Origin: an uncultured Rubripirellula sp.
GTDB lineage: Bacteria > Planctomycetota > Planctomycetia > Pirellulales > Pirellulaceae
DNA: 64,000 nt
Direction: 5' to 3'
NCBI GenBank assembly: GCA_938075415.1
Contig: CALJHC010000018.1
Location: forward strand, 62,001 to 126,000
Shown here: piece by piece, positions 1 to 10,091 of the stretch
How the letters are laid out: each line of letters begins with the position of its first letter
Numbering within the stretch: the stretch's first letter is position 1
Notes under the pieces: model-generated
Databases searched by the model: none
Told to the model about the DNA's origin: nothing
Seen by the model: the letters and a program-made list of their open reading frames with translations, nothing else
Position numbers and translations under genes: made by a program

Positions 1-975
1 AACCAACAGCCATAGCATGGGCAGAATTGGCGGCGCGCCGACCGCCGCACCGGCTCCCAATGAAATCTTACTGAAGATAAAAGAGCTAGTAATCAACATA
101 CTGCCCGAGTTGAGAATCGCAGTTGCCATGCTCGCAGTGGCCACGGCACCCAGTTTTCCCCAAACGATTTCGCTTCGAGACGCAGGACTGCAAAGCAATG
201 TTTCCAACGTCCCCCGTTCTTTTTCACCAGCAACTAGGTCAATCGCTGGGTAAAAAGCACCCGTCATGGCCCAGACCAACATGATGAACGGCAGTAATTT
301 ACTCCAAAAAGCAGCAGCCTTACTTTGCTGCTGCGCAACATCAATCTCGTCCAACTGGAAAGGATTGAGAATGGATTCATCCAATCCTGTTTGCACCAGA
401 TCGTCGCGAACCCAACGATTTCGCCAGCGATTGAGAATCACGAACGCGCGATCTCGCGCCACCCGAGATTGGTCAGATGTGACATCAAAAAACATCCGCA
501 CCTTCGCCTCATCCTGACTCTTTCTCGCAGAAAAATCCAAAAACTCCGGCGGCACAAGAAGAACTAAATCGAATCTCCCGTCGTCGATCCATTGAGTGGC
601 TTTGGACTGGGCATCCTCGCCTGAGCGAATCATCCCCCAGTCATAGTGAATTAATTCAACAGCCCCTTCGTCTTCTGCTAGGCCATCGGCAAAATGATCA
701 CCATCGAACAGCGGGGTTACATCACCCAAGTGATCCCGACCAATCACACAAATAGACGCCGGGTGTTCCCGACTGAATTGCGCAACTTGCAACATGACGC
801 TGCCGAGTAGCGGGTAGAGCAAGATTGGTAAGATCGCAATCGTAAACAGGGTTCGACGATCCCTGATTTGGTCCCTCATTTCCCGAAAATAGATGTGCCT
901 TATCGCGCTCCAACGAGACCGTCTCCGTGACACTAAACGATCGGTTGATTTCAGGTTATCGAAGTCAGGTTCCAT
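1..975 (-). CDS. ABC-2 type transporter permease (NatB-like), 3' part outside the window
   Basis: Membrane subunit of an ABC exporter, read directly on the minus strand from an ATG at 975 to the left edge (325 codons, no stop). After a basic cytoplasmic N-terminus there is a first membrane segment around residues 44-66, a long soluble loop, then two more hydrophobic stretches from about residue 225. Between them lies the motif GEKERGTLETLL, typical of NatB/ABC-2 permeases. The start overlaps the stop of the upstream ATPase gene (TGATG), so the two are translationally coupled and should form one transporter. In planctomycetes such permeases are often fused at the C-terminus to a CPBP membrane protease; that part would lie outside the window, so the fusion is only a possibility. 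The substrate is unknown. Confidence 0.85.
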   Translation of the reverse strand, partial: MEPDFDNLKSTDRLVSRRRSRWSAIRHIYFREMRDQIRDRRTLFTIAILPILLYPLLGSVMLQVAQFSREHPASICVIGRDHLGDVTPLFDGDHFADGLAEDEGAVELIHYDWGMIRSGEDAQSKATQWIDDGRFDLVLLVPPEFLDFSARKSQDEAKVRMFFDVTSDQSRVARDRAFVILNRWRNRWVRDDLVQTGLDESILNPFQLDEIDVAQQQSKAAAFWSKLLPFIMLVWAMTGAFYPAIDLVAGEKERGTLETLLCSPASRSEIVWGKLGAVATASMATAILNSGSMLITSSFIFSKISLGAGAAVGAPPILPMLWLLV

Positions 976-1832
976 CACGCCGTCCCCCCCTCATCGGCAT
1001 CCCGCTCCGCGGATGAACCTGATGACGACTGGCTTTCAAGTGGAACCGTGTTCCGAGTCTCTGCACCTTGATTCTGCTCATGTCGACTGAGTAGCGAAAA
1101 GAACAGCTCCTCAAAATCGGATTCGTTATGCCGCTTTCGAAGTTCCCCAAGAGTTCCCAAATCGAGTATACGGCCTCGATGCATGATTGCAATTCGATCA
1201 CACAAACGCTCGACCTCACTCATGATATGAGTCGAGAAAATAAGACATTTACCGGCACCCTTCAGGTCACGAATGATTCCCAGCAGGTTGCGTGCCACCA
1301 ACACATCAAGCCCGAGTGTCGCCTCATCAAAGATCAAAACAGGTGGGTCATGCACCAACGCGCGGGCAATTGACACCTTTTGTTGCATGCCTGTCGACAG
1401 TTTGGCACCGAGCACATTTCTGAAATCCTCCATCCGCAACTGCTCAAAAAGCTCGTCGCAACGACGTCGAACTTCGATCTTTGACATGCCGTGGAGCAAT
1501 CCAAAATGCTCCACCATCTCCGCCGCAGTCATGCGATCGTAAACAGCCGTGTTGTTACTGACGAATCCTATCTGCCGACGAACTTCTTCGGGATGAGTCG
1601 AGACGTTGTATCCCGCAATAAAGGCTTCACCACTGGTGGGTGCAAGAACGGTACTCAAAATCCTGAGGACGGTGGTTTTCCCTGCTCCATTTGCCCCAAG
1701 CAGACCGAAAATTTCGCCGGGTCCGACTCGAAAGCTAACCCGGTCCACAGCTAGAAAATCCCCGAGGTTCGAGTCGGGGTACGTCTTGGTCAAGGAATTT
1801 ACGTCGATCATGGAATCAATCGTTGTACGCAT
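975..1832 (-). CDS. ABC transporter ATP-binding protein (NatA-like)
   Basis: Nucleotide-binding subunit that powers the permease encoded immediately downstream. Visible motifs are Walker A (GANGAGKTT), signature LSTGMQQK, Walker B ([12 protein letters not shown]) and the H-loop STHIMSE. The signature has T in place of the usual second S/G residue, as often seen in NatA-type proteins. The last 40 residues are hydrophilic and Ser/Asp/Glu rich. The frame is open up to 1943. Starts at 1832 (MRTTID) or 1811 (MIDVNSLTK) fit the family better; 1832 has a GGGG-rich stretch just upstream and was chosen, but 1811 is nearly as likely. The upstream gap to the next gene suggests the promoter lies there. 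Confidence 0.88.
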   Translation of the reverse strand: MRTTIDSMIDVNSLTKTYPDSNLGDFLAVDRVSFRVGPGEIFGLLGANGAGKTTVLRILSTVLAPTSGEAFIAGYNVSTHPEEVRRQIGFVSNNTAVYDRMTAAEMVEHFGLLHGMSKIEVRRRCDELFEQLRMEDFRNVLGAKLSTGMQQKVSIARALVHDPPVLIFDEATLGLDVLVARNLLGIIRDLKGAGKCLIFSTHIMSEVERLCDRIAIMHRGRILDLGTLGELRKRHNESDFEELFFSLLSRHEQNQGAETRNTVPLESQSSSGSSAERDADEGGTA

Positions 1833-2062
1833 GCACCCCGACACCACAAACACTGCCTGAATTAGTATCGCTTTGGGGAGCTTTTGCGAAATGCAGTTGT
1901 CAAAAGGCGACGCTTTCACGCAACCAAAGGAGCCGCTGGGCAACTGCAGCTGACCTGAGAAGGCATGCAGCAGACCCTTGGTAGGTTATCTGAAAGCTGG
2001 AAAAATCAGACCCCGAGATCGAACAAGAAAGTAAAACTTCGTATTTGGTGTCGATTTAATCG

Positions 2063-3370
2063 TCACTCTTTAACACGAAACCGCACCACAGGACCAGAAA
2101 CTGACCCAAGACCCTCAATTTCGCGTGTCGCATTACTTGCGGCGCCTTCGGTGGCCTCGTGAGTCATGATCACCAACGGAACCGGATCCCTCTGACGATC
2201 CCCATCCGAGCTCTCGTGCTGGATGACCGATGCAATGGAAATGCCATATTTCGAAAGCACATTAGCAATCGCAGCAAGTGTTCCAGGGTGATTTGCCGCG
2301 GGCAATCGTAAATAAAACCGACCAACGATTGTCTCAGCATCTCGAAGTAAAACCCTCGGCGGTTGATCATTCGAGAAATATTTCAGGGTTCGAAAAGTGA
2401 TTTTTGTACGGCCAACCGCGGTATCGATAAGATCCGCCACAACGGCCGATGCGGTTGGCATCTGCCCGGCACCAAGTCCGTGATAAAAAACAGGTCCGAC
2501 GGCATCACCGGCAACCCGAATCGCATTGAACGCGTCGCGCACCTCAGCTAAGGGCGTTCCCACACGAACTAACGTCGGGGCAACTGAAAGCTCTAAACCA
2601 TCCTCGGCCAATTGAGCAGCCGCCAGTAACTTGATGCGATAACCGAGTTCTCGAGCATATCGAAGATCGTCAGCGTCCAGTCCATCGATACCAACTCTCG
2701 GGATCTTTGACCAATCCACTGTTGCACCGAACGCTAGGTGTGACAGGATCGCCAGCTTCTGAGCCGCATCCGTCCCATCAACATCCATTGTTGGATCGGC
2801 CTCTGCGTAGCCCAGTCGCTGCGCCTCACTAACCGCATAGTTGTACTCTGATCCATGCTCGTCCATCTGGGACACGATAAAATTGCTGGTGCCATTCAAA
2901 ATACCCTCGAGTGAGAGAAGCTGGTTGGCGGATAGACACTGACTGATGTTCGCAATGATCGGTATCCCACCGGCCACAGAAGCTTCAAACGCAATACTTC
3001 GTCCCAGTTGCTGAGCTCGTGAAAAAAGCTCGGGGCCATGCTCGGCCAGCAAGGCCTTATTTGCGGTGACAATGTCTTTACCGGATTCCATCAGCTGTAA
3101 CATGATGCTGCGGGCCGGCTCCAACCCACCGATCAACTGGGCGACGACATGGATATCCGGATCGTCAATTACCTCTTGAACGCTGTCTGTCAGAACACCT
3201 TCGGGCAATTCCACATCTCGTGATTTTGAAAGGTCACGCACCACTGCTTTCTTTAACCACAGCGTTCGCCCCGCGTGACGCGCGGTACGATCCCCATGGT
3301 CCAATAATAGGCGAGCAACACCAGCACCGACCGTGCCGAGTCCAACAATAGCGACATTTGTTTTTTCCAT
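2063..3370 (-). CDS. hom: homoserine dehydrogenase
   Basis: NAD(P)-dependent reduction of aspartate semialdehyde to homoserine, the branch point to threonine and methionine; cytoplasmic. The N-terminal Rossmann motif VGLGTVGAGVA is at residues 9-19. The catalytic domain carries LNGTSNFI and the DVDGTDAAQK motif that positions the active-site Asp and Lys. A C-terminal ACT domain begins near residue 350 (FYLRLPAANHPGTLAAIA), which in this family usually means feedback control by threonine. The length of 435 residues is normal for the ACT-containing form. The gene stands alone between an ABC exporter and a divergently transcribed transporter. Confidence 0.96.
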   Translation of the reverse strand: MEKTNVAIVGLGTVGAGVARLLLDHGDRTARHAGRTLWLKKAVVRDLSKSRDVELPEGVLTDSVQEVIDDPDIHVVAQLIGGLEPARSIMLQLMESGKDIVTANKALLAEHGPELFSRAQQLGRSIAFEASVAGGIPIIANISQCLSANQLLSLEGILNGTSNFIVSQMDEHGSEYNYAVSEAQRLGYAEADPTMDVDGTDAAQKLAILSHLAFGATVDWSKIPRVGIDGLDADDLRYARELGYRIKLLAAAQLAEDGLELSVAPTLVRVGTPLAEVRDAFNAIRVAGDAVGPVFYHGLGAGQMPTASAVVADLIDTAVGRTKITFRTLKYFSNDQPPRVLLRDAETIVGRFYLRLPAANHPGTLAAIANVLSKYGISIASVIQHESSDGDRQRDPVPLVIMTHEATEGAASNATREIEGLGSVSGPVVRFRVKE

Positions 3371-3750
3371 GAAAGAATATTAGCTGCTCATTTGTATTCT
3401 CGGGAGGGCAGAATTCAAAGTGAAGCCTTCTGTATTGAAAAATGAACGCGATACGAACTCTCGACCGATACAGTCGATTGAACCCCATCGAGGACCGATG
3501 CCCCAGTTGGCCATCGCCATCCGCGCCCCCCTGCAATACAGCTGTGTCTCAATCTAGCCCAGTCATTTAGCCCAGTCATTTAACCCAGTGCAACGATTTC
3601 TCGGCATCAAATGCGATTTCATCGAGGCAGGTAAAAAAATGACCACTGGGAAGACGGTGTGGTGCATTTCACGTTACAACTTCCACACCACAAACGATCA
3701 CTGGTTCAGTGGGACCGAGGATTCACGAATTTTCGGCAAACCTAAAAGGG
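3371..3750. other. Intergenic region between divergent genes with a 13-bp tandem repeat
   Basis: No convincing gene. It must hold the promoters of hom (minus) and of the AEC carrier (plus). Positions 3555-3589 contain a tandem repeat, listed separately. An open frame reading leftwards across 3536-3371 runs into hom out of phase and looks non-coding. Confidence 0.6.
3555..3589. repeat. 13-bp tandem repeat, 2.7 copies
   Basis: The unit TAGCCCAGTCATT occurs twice exactly (3555-3567 and 3568-3580) and then as the partial copy TAACCCAGT. It is one of several short tandem repeats confined to gaps between genes in this window. Confidence 0.9.
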
Positions 3751-4722
3751 ATGGTTGACTTGCAACTAAACAACTTCTGGCCGATTCTCGGAAACGTCCT
3801 CGCGGTCTTCCTGATCATCGCGCTCGGTGCACTCGTGCGAAAAATTGGATGGATAACGCGTGACGCCGATAAATCGCTTGCAAAACTGACAACGAACGTG
3901 CTGCTGCCGGCCTACTTTGTCCAAAAAATCCTGTTTTCCGGGCAAGTCGAAATGCCACTCGCCGTTTGGACACCACCTTTCTTCGGATTGATGACCACCG
4001 GAACCTGCCTCTTCCTAGCTTTCGCTATCGCAAGAATCGCAGGCCCTTGGTTTGGCCTGCGGACAGGCAACAGCCAAAGGGTGTTCGCCCTGTGTGTCGG
4101 CATCTGTAACTATGGATTCATACCGCTGCCCCTCGCCGAGCATTTCTATCCCGAGTCGCTTGTGGACCTTATCCTCCACAACGTTGGCGTGAACCTTGCC
4201 CTATGGAGCGTTGGAGTTGCGTTGATAAGTGGATCGTTTCAAGACGGTTGGAAAAAAGCGTTGGTGACACCGCCCTTCCTTTCCGTGCTCGCAGCCATAC
4301 TGTTCAGACTTTACGGACCGCAGTACACGCCTCCACTGGCCATTGAATCCGCAATCACTAGCCTTGGCCACTGCGCTATTCCCTTGGGCCTTTTACTTAG
4401 CGGCGCAATCAGCGTCGATTTCCTCAGTGAAACTAACTGGAAAGGGAGTTGGCGCATCATGCTGGCTGCCGTCCTCCTTCGCCAGCTGATCTTCCCAATC
4501 TTAATGCTCGCAGCAGCCCTCTCTTTATGCGAAAGCGAATCAATGCTCAAAGTGATGCTACTGCAGGCCGCCATGCCGGCAGCAATTTTCCCGATCGTAC
4601 TTGTCAAACTCTACGATCAAGACCTCGACACAGCACTTCGCGTTATCATCGCCTCATCGCTCAGCGGTGTGGTTACGATTCCGGCCTGGCTTATCCTAGG
4701 TGCTTGGTGGTTGCAAGTATGA
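3751..4722 (+). CDS. AEC family transporter (auxin efflux carrier-like permease)
   Basis: Integral membrane carrier of the AEC family (Pfam Mem_trans), whose bacterial members export or import organic acids such as malate or malonate; the actual substrate cannot be told. About ten hydrophobic segments are visible, starting with NVLAVFLIIALGALV and ending with a C-terminal helix. Family features include the conserved early LTTNVLLPAYFVQKI stretch and the broken central helices (GICNYGFIPLPL). The frame is open from a GTG at 3709. The ATG at 3751 places the start just before the first membrane helix as in relatives, so it was preferred; AAAGGG sits directly before it, too close for an ideal ribosome site. 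Confidence 0.85.
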   Translation: MVDLQLNNFWPILGNVLAVFLIIALGALVRKIGWITRDADKSLAKLTTNVLLPAYFVQKILFSGQVEMPLAVWTPPFFGLMTTGTCLFLAFAIARIAGPWFGLRTGNSQRVFALCVGICNYGFIPLPLAEHFYPESLVDLILHNVGVNLALWSVGVALISGSFQDGWKKALVTPPFLSVLAAILFRLYGPQYTPPLAIESAITSLGHCAIPLGLLLSGAISVDFLSETNWKGSWRIMLAAVLLRQLIFPILMLAAALSLCESESMLKVMLLQAAMPAAIFPIVLVKLYDQDLDTALRVIIASSLSGVVTIPAWLILGAWWLQV

Positions 4723-5234
4723 TCAAAACGCTAACCCATCGGTTCAATTGTTAGCCATGCGTGCTCGCGGGCCAACAAGCCTGCGACGCCTAAAGAACGA
4801 TTCCAGCCTGCTGATTTCACTCATTAACACCGCACTTTGAAGTGAATCATCGAAGGTAGATAACCGCTGGATTGTTTTGCAGGCAGACCCAGCGTCTGCG
4901 AGACACTGGACAAGAGCTTTCGAACCCATCAAAAGCAAGCGACCTGCGTTGAACGTCCCACTTTACAGGACAGCAAGCCTACAACGATAGCGACAACATC
5001 GGAGCCCACGGACCCCGCAAGATCGCGACCCCACGAAGCTGCCGTTACCTGTGAATGAGCTGCGATTCATGAAACGTAAAAACGGTGATACAAACTCAAC
5101 AACCCTCATCCATCGAGGAAGACTACTACGTTAGCCCTGTTGAAAACCCACCGCAAAATATTCCACCCAAATAAATCAACCCTGCTTTCCCTCGAGGCAC
5201 CCGAACTCGATTTGCCAAACAGTTGTCGCGTTGG
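4723..5234. other. Intergenic region without recognisable features
   Basis: About 500 bp between two convergent genes. Only short open frames with no similarity I recognise; no clear terminator hairpin with a T-run was seen. Confidence 0.6.
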
Positions 5235-6926
5235 CTAACCGTTTTCATTTTGGCTCGTGAACTTCCAAGCTCGACTTCGAACGGTCGCACCCCCACTGAG
5301 GTTCTCCACCTTGAATCCTTTCTGCGTCAGGAGACGCGTCGCAAGATGTCCGCGAATTCCCACCGCACAGGTGATCACTAACGAGTCATGCCCTTGGGGT
5401 GGTTCAATTTCGCCAAGACGGTCTCTCAGTTCATCAACTGGTATGTGAATCACCGAATGAGCACCTGCTAGAGGTTTTGCTTTAACCTCCGATAAGGTTC
5501 TCACATCCAATACAGTGCGTTCTGTTAAATCAGCATCAGGCGAGCAGAACGACTCTATCCCATCAAGTTGATTACAAGCCACAAATGCGGCCAAATGAAT
5601 GGGGTCCTTCGCGGAGCCAAAAGGGGGTGCATAAGCGAGATCAACACCAGCCAATCCCCTTACGTCGGCGCCGAAATGCATTGCAGTAGCGACAACGTCA
5701 ATTCGCTTATCGCATCCATCGCCTCCAACCACCTGTACCCCTAACACTCGTCCATCACCAGGCGAATACGACAGCTTGAGTGTCATCATTTCAGCACCCG
5801 GGTAGTAACCTGCATGATTTTTTGCAAGCACTATCGCATGACAACACGGCACACCCAAACGCGTTGCCAAGCCGCCTGTCAGCCCTGAGAAACCAGCAGT
5901 CAATCCAAAAACACGGATGATTGACGTTCCATAAACCGGTTGCATTGGACCCGACGAACCGGTTGCTGCATGCTCGCCCGCCAGTCGCCCCGCACGATTT
6001 GCTGGCCCAGCCATGGCGATTCGAGAGGGTTGGCCTGTCGGTCCATATTGATACTCAACGGCATCACCCACCGCGTAGATATTGGGATCAGACGTCTGAA
6101 GGAATTCATTCGTTGCAATGCCACCCGATCCACCGATCGTAAGCCCAGCCTCTTTGGCGAGCTCAACATTGGGTTGAACACCAATACCTAGGATGAATAG
6201 ATCACCTTGAATCTGTTCACCGTTGGAAAGTTTGGCTGAGACGGCTGCTCCTTCCGAATTGGTTTGGATGGATTCCAATCCCGACCCCAGATAAAGGTCG
6301 ACGCCATTTTTTTTCAGTTCTTCACCGATCGGCTCAGTCATCTCGGCATCCATCATCGGCAAGACATGATTCTGCAGCTCTATCAGCGAAGTCTTCACTT
6401 CACGCCTAACCAGCTGCTCCACCATTTCCAACCCAATGAATCCGGATCCAACAACGACAGCCTGCGACAGCCCACCGACGTCCACCGCCGCTTTGATGCG
6501 ATCCATGTCAGCCAAATTTCTCAACGTCACAACGTTTTCGGCGTCGATCCCGGGTATCGGTGGAACAATCGGCCTCGCTCCAGGCGACAAAATCAATTTG
6601 TCGTAGGGAATCAAATAGGCATCCTCGCCAGCTACCGGTTGCACAGTCACTGTCTTTGCCGTCCGATCAATCGAGATCACCTCCTGTGAAACTCGCACAT
6701 CAATCCGAAATCGCTGCCGCAAAAAATCAGGAGTTGCGACAAGCAACCGATTCCTGTCCTCGATTTCGCCACCAATGTGATAGGGCAGCCCGCAATTCGC
6801 AAACGATACATGCTCATCCCTTTCAAGCAGAATGATTTCCGCATTCTCATTCATCCGCCTAGCACGCGTCGCCGCTGAAGCACCACCAGCGACACCACCA
6901 ACAATCACGATCGTTCCGCTTTCCAT
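5235..6926 (-). CDS. CoA-disulfide reductase with C-terminal rhodanese domain
   Basis: FAD- and NAD(P)H-dependent disulfide reductase of the CoADR-RHD type, which reduces CoA disulfide, CoA-persulfide or polysulfide. The N-terminal FAD site VIVGGVAGGASAA is at residues 7-19. The single redox cysteine lies in SFANCGLPY (Cys45), as in CoA-disulfide reductases. A second dinucleotide site (VVGSGFIGLEM) follows, then FAD contact ILGIGVQPN and YAVGDAVEY. The last 100 residues are a rhodanese domain whose loop CAVGIRG supplies a persulfide-forming cysteine. The open frame extends to 6998, but the ATG at 6926 matches the family start exactly. It is monocistronic; the role is thiol or sulfane-sulfur homeostasis. 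Confidence 0.93.
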   Translation of the reverse strand: MESGTIVIVGGVAGGASAATRARRMNENAEIILLERDEHVSFANCGLPYHIGGEIEDRNRLLVATPDFLRQRFRIDVRVSQEVISIDRTAKTVTVQPVAGEDAYLIPYDKLILSPGARPIVPPIPGIDAENVVTLRNLADMDRIKAAVDVGGLSQAVVVGSGFIGLEMVEQLVRREVKTSLIELQNHVLPMMDAEMTEPIGEELKKNGVDLYLGSGLESIQTNSEGAAVSAKLSNGEQIQGDLFILGIGVQPNVELAKEAGLTIGGSGGIATNEFLQTSDPNIYAVGDAVEYQYGPTGQPSRIAMAGPANRAGRLAGEHAATGSSGPMQPVYGTSIIRVFGLTAGFSGLTGGLATRLGVPCCHAIVLAKNHAGYYPGAEMMTLKLSYSPGDGRVLGVQVVGGDGCDKRIDVVATAMHFGADVRGLAGVDLAYAPPFGSAKDPIHLAAFVACNQLDGIESFCSPDADLTERTVLDVRTLSEVKAKPLAGAHSVIHIPVDELRDRLGEIEPPQGHDSLVITCAVGIRGHLATRLLTQKGFKVENLSGGATVRSRAWKFTSQNENG

Positions 6927-7161
6927 AATCGCCCAATCTTTTTGTTTTGACCACAAAAATGAAATGCTTCGTTCGGGTAGATCGACAAGTGGGGGCACAT
7001 GGCAGCCACTTTACCGTCTGAGTCGATTCAAAATATCCGTCATCATTTGGTTAAGTGAACCAACGCTTCCAACATCACATGACACTTCGTAAGAGAACGT
7101 CACCGTTTCCTATCCTGACGATCCGCCTTTTACAAACTTATCACTCACCAAGAAAGACTGT

Positions 7162-8007
7162 TCAATGATCATGACCTTCACTGGACGTGACGCTCGATGG
7201 AACAGTCGCCGATACCCGCAACCCGTCATATGCCAAACTAACTCCATGGGGCAGCTGAACCTTACCATGATCAAAGTCGTGCGAGAGATGCGTGAGATAC
7301 GTTTTTTCGGCACCAATTGACTCTGAAGCGACAAGGGCTTCTTCTAAATTGAAATGTGTTGGATGGGGCCGATACCGCAACGCACCCAAAACCAATGTCT
7401 TGACACCCCGCAAGGCATCCATCGACACATCGGGCAGGTGATTGACATCAGTACAATAGGCGAAATCCCCAAACCGATAACCAAGCACGTCAAACCTTGG
7501 GCCATGTTTCATGGCAACGGGCAGAATCCGAATGCCCACCGCCTCAAAACTCTGAAGTGGTTTCAACCTTCGGAAAACCAACTGGGGTGTTGCCCCGGGA
7601 TGAGTGGGCTTTTGCGACGAAAATGCGTAATCATATGACCGCCTGATTCGTTCTTCGACTTGTTGCTCACAATGCAGGGGAACCGGACATCCGAGACGAA
7701 ACGGAAATAGCCTCAGGTCATCAAGACCGTAAAGGTGATCGGCATGTTCATGCGTGTACAGCACCTCATGCACTAAACCAATCCGTTCTCTGAGTAATTG
7801 CGTTCGAAGATCCGGTGGTGTGTCCACCAGTAAATTACCCTGAGGCAACTCCAGCACGATGGAACAGCGTGTTCTTTGATTTCTTGGGTCTTCACTGGTA
7901 CAAACAGCACAACTGCACCCCAAAGCTGGCACACCAACACTGGTGCCGGTTCCAAGAAAAACAACTGTCGCTGTTACCGTTGTGTCCAACTCAGATCCCA
8001 TCGCCAA
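7162..8007 (-). CDS. MBL-fold metallo-hydrolase, PhnP-like
   Basis: Metallo-beta-lactamase-fold phosphodiesterase of the PhnP group. The N-terminal strand FLGTGTSVGVPALGC is followed by CSCAVC, where PhnP relatives bind an extra structural zinc. The metal motif THEHADHLYGLDDL (HxHxDH) is at about residues 86-98, and further histidines occur in MKHGPRFD and LTHLSHDFDHG. Family members act on cyclic nucleotides or ribosyl cyclic phosphates; the true substrate is unknown. 281 residues is a normal length. Met1 (8007) and Met3 (8001) are both possible starts. No phosphonate genes are nearby, so a housekeeping phosphodiesterase role is more likely than C-P lyase work. Confidence 0.87.
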   Translation of the reverse strand: MAMGSELDTTVTATVVFLGTGTSVGVPALGCSCAVCTSEDPRNQRTRCSIVLELPQGNLLVDTPPDLRTQLLRERIGLVHEVLYTHEHADHLYGLDDLRLFPFRLGCPVPLHCEQQVEERIRRSYDYAFSSQKPTHPGATPQLVFRRLKPLQSFEAVGIRILPVAMKHGPRFDVLGYRFGDFAYCTDVNHLPDVSMDALRGVKTLVLGALRYRPHPTHFNLEEALVASESIGAEKTYLTHLSHDFDHGKVQLPHGVSLAYDGLRVSATVPSSVTSSEGHDH

Positions 8008-8908
8008 CTATCTCCTTTAAACCACCATTCCGCGTCACAACGAAAGTGTGCCCCCAACAAAACGCAGTCGGCAAAAGCCCCTGCACTCTGGTTCTGTGAC
8101 CCCACCTCGAAAACCGCCGGAGTTCAGGAACCATTTTTAGGCAATGGACACTCAAACCTATCGCTCCGGCCCCGGCGCAGGTCCTTTCAGCGGTTAACCA
8201 ACATCACCTCGTAGCATCCTAACAGTTGCCGTCCAATAACTTGGCAACTGAATATTCTCATTCAACTCTAATTTGATGAAAAACCAAGCGTTCAAACGTT
8301 CCAATTCAGGCTGGTAAACTATCTGCAAACTTCTAACATGCTCGGCTATGAAATCCAAATTCGATTCTATCTGGACCCGTCGTTACCCACACCTGCCCCT
8401 CACTAAGGTCCGTCAAACTAAGGTCCGTCAAACTAAGGAGAGTCGGCGATCAGCGTTCGCTCCGCCGATGTCATCGGTCCAAAGATGGTTCAGAACAGTC
8501 AAAAAACGCCTCTTGGAGCCAGCAACGCAATGTGGCATAATCATAACCTACGACACACCTACCACCGTACTTGACGGGCGGGATTGTCGGGTTGAACGGT
8601 GCCCCATGACAGATCCTCCAAACGAATAGCTTGACACTCCAGAGAAATCCATTGCGTCCAACGACGCAGAAATCATTTCCCGAGGAGAGTGATAGCGAAA
8701 AGCCAGTGTGTCATCTTATTTGTGGCGAATCCCTGCCGACATCGTTTGGCTGTATTGCAATGGGATTCTCACCCACAGTCAAAAGGCAGACCGTTGATCA
8801 AGTGAAAGCCTGGATCAACCTGCTGAAAATGGCCTATTGATTCTCACACCGGCTATTTACCAGAGTCCAACAAAACCGAGTCCACACCTACGTTTTCAGA
8901 GAAACAAA
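8008..8908. other. Long intergenic region with a 15-bp tandem repeat
   Basis: About 900 bp between divergent genes. Open frames at 8348-8629 and 8631-8840 (plus) resemble no family I know and lack good starts (the second begins with TTG), so they are not called. A tandem repeat at 8403-8438 is listed separately. The promoters of both flanking genes should lie here. Confidence 0.55.
8403..8438. repeat. 15-bp tandem repeat, 2.4 copies
   Basis: CTAAGGTCCGTCAAA occurs twice exactly (8403-8417, 8418-8432), followed by CTAAGG. Intergenic, and similar in scale to the other short repeats in this window. Confidence 0.9.
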
Positions 8909-9829
8909 ATGCTCAAGAATTTTTCGCACTCCGCACTTGGAATTAACGGCCGACAGAGCGAACTCATTGAACTTGCCCTGACCTATGGCTTCACGGGGAT
9001 GGATATCGACATGCACGATATGCTTCGCAGAAGTCAGCGAACGGACACTCAGGACGCAGCCAAGTACCTTGAAGCTGCCAAGATCAAAATCGGCGGCTTC
9101 AACCTGGGGATTGACTTGGATGCGGATGAAGACACCTTCACCAGCCTTATCGGTGGACTTCACCCATTGAGTGAGCTAGCTGCAGAACTTGGTGCGGGAC
9201 TGGCATACCTGAAGGTTCCTGCCTGCACCGATCGGCTCCCATACCATGAATACTTTGACATTCAGGTGCAACGTATCCAGCAGACGGCTGAAGTGCTCGA
9301 AGCCCGTGGCATCAAGCTTGCATTAATGTTTGATTCAACCGCCGCCGAAAGCACTGAGGAAAAACAGTTCAAATTCATATCCAACGTCGAAGGCTTACTG
9401 GCCTTGGTTAACGGCATCGGCAATGCAAACGTCGGATGCCTTATTGATACTTGGGCTTGGGTTGTCGGTGGTGGAACCTTAGATCAAATCAAGGAACTAG
9501 CCGTCGAACGAATTATAGCTGTCCGCCTTGGATCGTTCACTGATGAAGTGGAACCGGCCGACGCGAAAAGCAGCGATCGCGTCTTACCAACGAACGAGGG
9601 GCCGATTAATCATGTTGAACTCATCTCGCATCTTGCATCGATTGAGTACGCAGGCCCCGTTAGCCCCAGCGCATCGAGCCAAAGCTATAAAGGCCAAACA
9701 CGAGAAAGCATCGTGCAACGGGCTCAGGAAGCTGTTGACGGCATCTCCAAAGAAGCGGGTCTCACCGTTGCACCACTGCCTATGGAACTAATTGAAGATA
9801 TCCCGTACGAGCCTAACCCAATGGGCTAA
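8909..9829 (+). CDS. sugar phosphate isomerase/epimerase family TIM-barrel protein
   Basis: Cytoplasmic protein of the AP-endonuclease-2-like TIM-barrel superfamily (sugar phosphate isomerase/epimerase group). Barrel-like segments are visible in order: ALGINGRQSELIELALTYGF, GFTGMDIDM, GGFNLGIDL, YLKVPA, KLALMFD, VGCLIDTWAW and IIAVRLG. The position where metal-binding members have a Glu in strand 5 reads LALMFDSTA, and the later metal positions are also not clearly conserved, so this may be a non-canonical or inactive member. The frame opens at 8837, but the ATG at 8909, preceded by AGAGAAA, starts at the first barrel strand and was chosen. There is no signal peptide. The substrate is unknown. 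Confidence 0.7.
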   Translation: MLKNFSHSALGINGRQSELIELALTYGFTGMDIDMHDMLRRSQRTDTQDAAKYLEAAKIKIGGFNLGIDLDADEDTFTSLIGGLHPLSELAAELGAGLAYLKVPACTDRLPYHEYFDIQVQRIQQTAEVLEARGIKLALMFDSTAAESTEEKQFKFISNVEGLLALVNGIGNANVGCLIDTWAWVVGGGTLDQIKELAVERIIAVRLGSFTDEVEPADAKSSDRVLPTNEGPINHVELISHLASIEYAGPVSPSASSQSYKGQTRESIVQRAQEAVDGISKEAGLTVAPLPMELIEDIPYEPNPMG

Positions 9830-9864
9830 GCCGAAGCGGTGTATCCAAAACGGTTAACAGTGAC

Positions 9865-9895
9865 TTTCCAAACCATCCCATGAGTGGTTTGGAAA
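9865..9895 (+). terminator. Stem-loop downstream of the TIM-barrel gene
   Basis: A perfect 11-bp stem TTTCCAAACCA / TGGTTTGGAAA (9865-9875 with 9885-9895) and a 9-nt loop lie 35 nt after the stop. There is no T-run, so it may be a 3'-end protecting hairpin rather than a strong intrinsic terminator. Confidence 0.5.
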
Positions 9896-10091
9896 AGTGA
9901 TCCACCGAATCAGTGCGTCGCTTGGCGCTTTATTCGCTTCGCTGCAACCCGTACCCACTCGCATTCCGCGTCGGGAAGAAAAGATATGAGTCGCATCAGC
10001 GAATAGCTTTTATTATCTGCGTGAAAACACTAGTTCCTTCCACACATCCTGCGAAGGTCTTAGTGCGTCACTAACTGGTTAATCCACAACG

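Noticed and set aside
6264-6689. 141-codon plus frame inside the CoA-disulfide reductase gene
   Set aside because: Shadow of a clear gene on the other strand.
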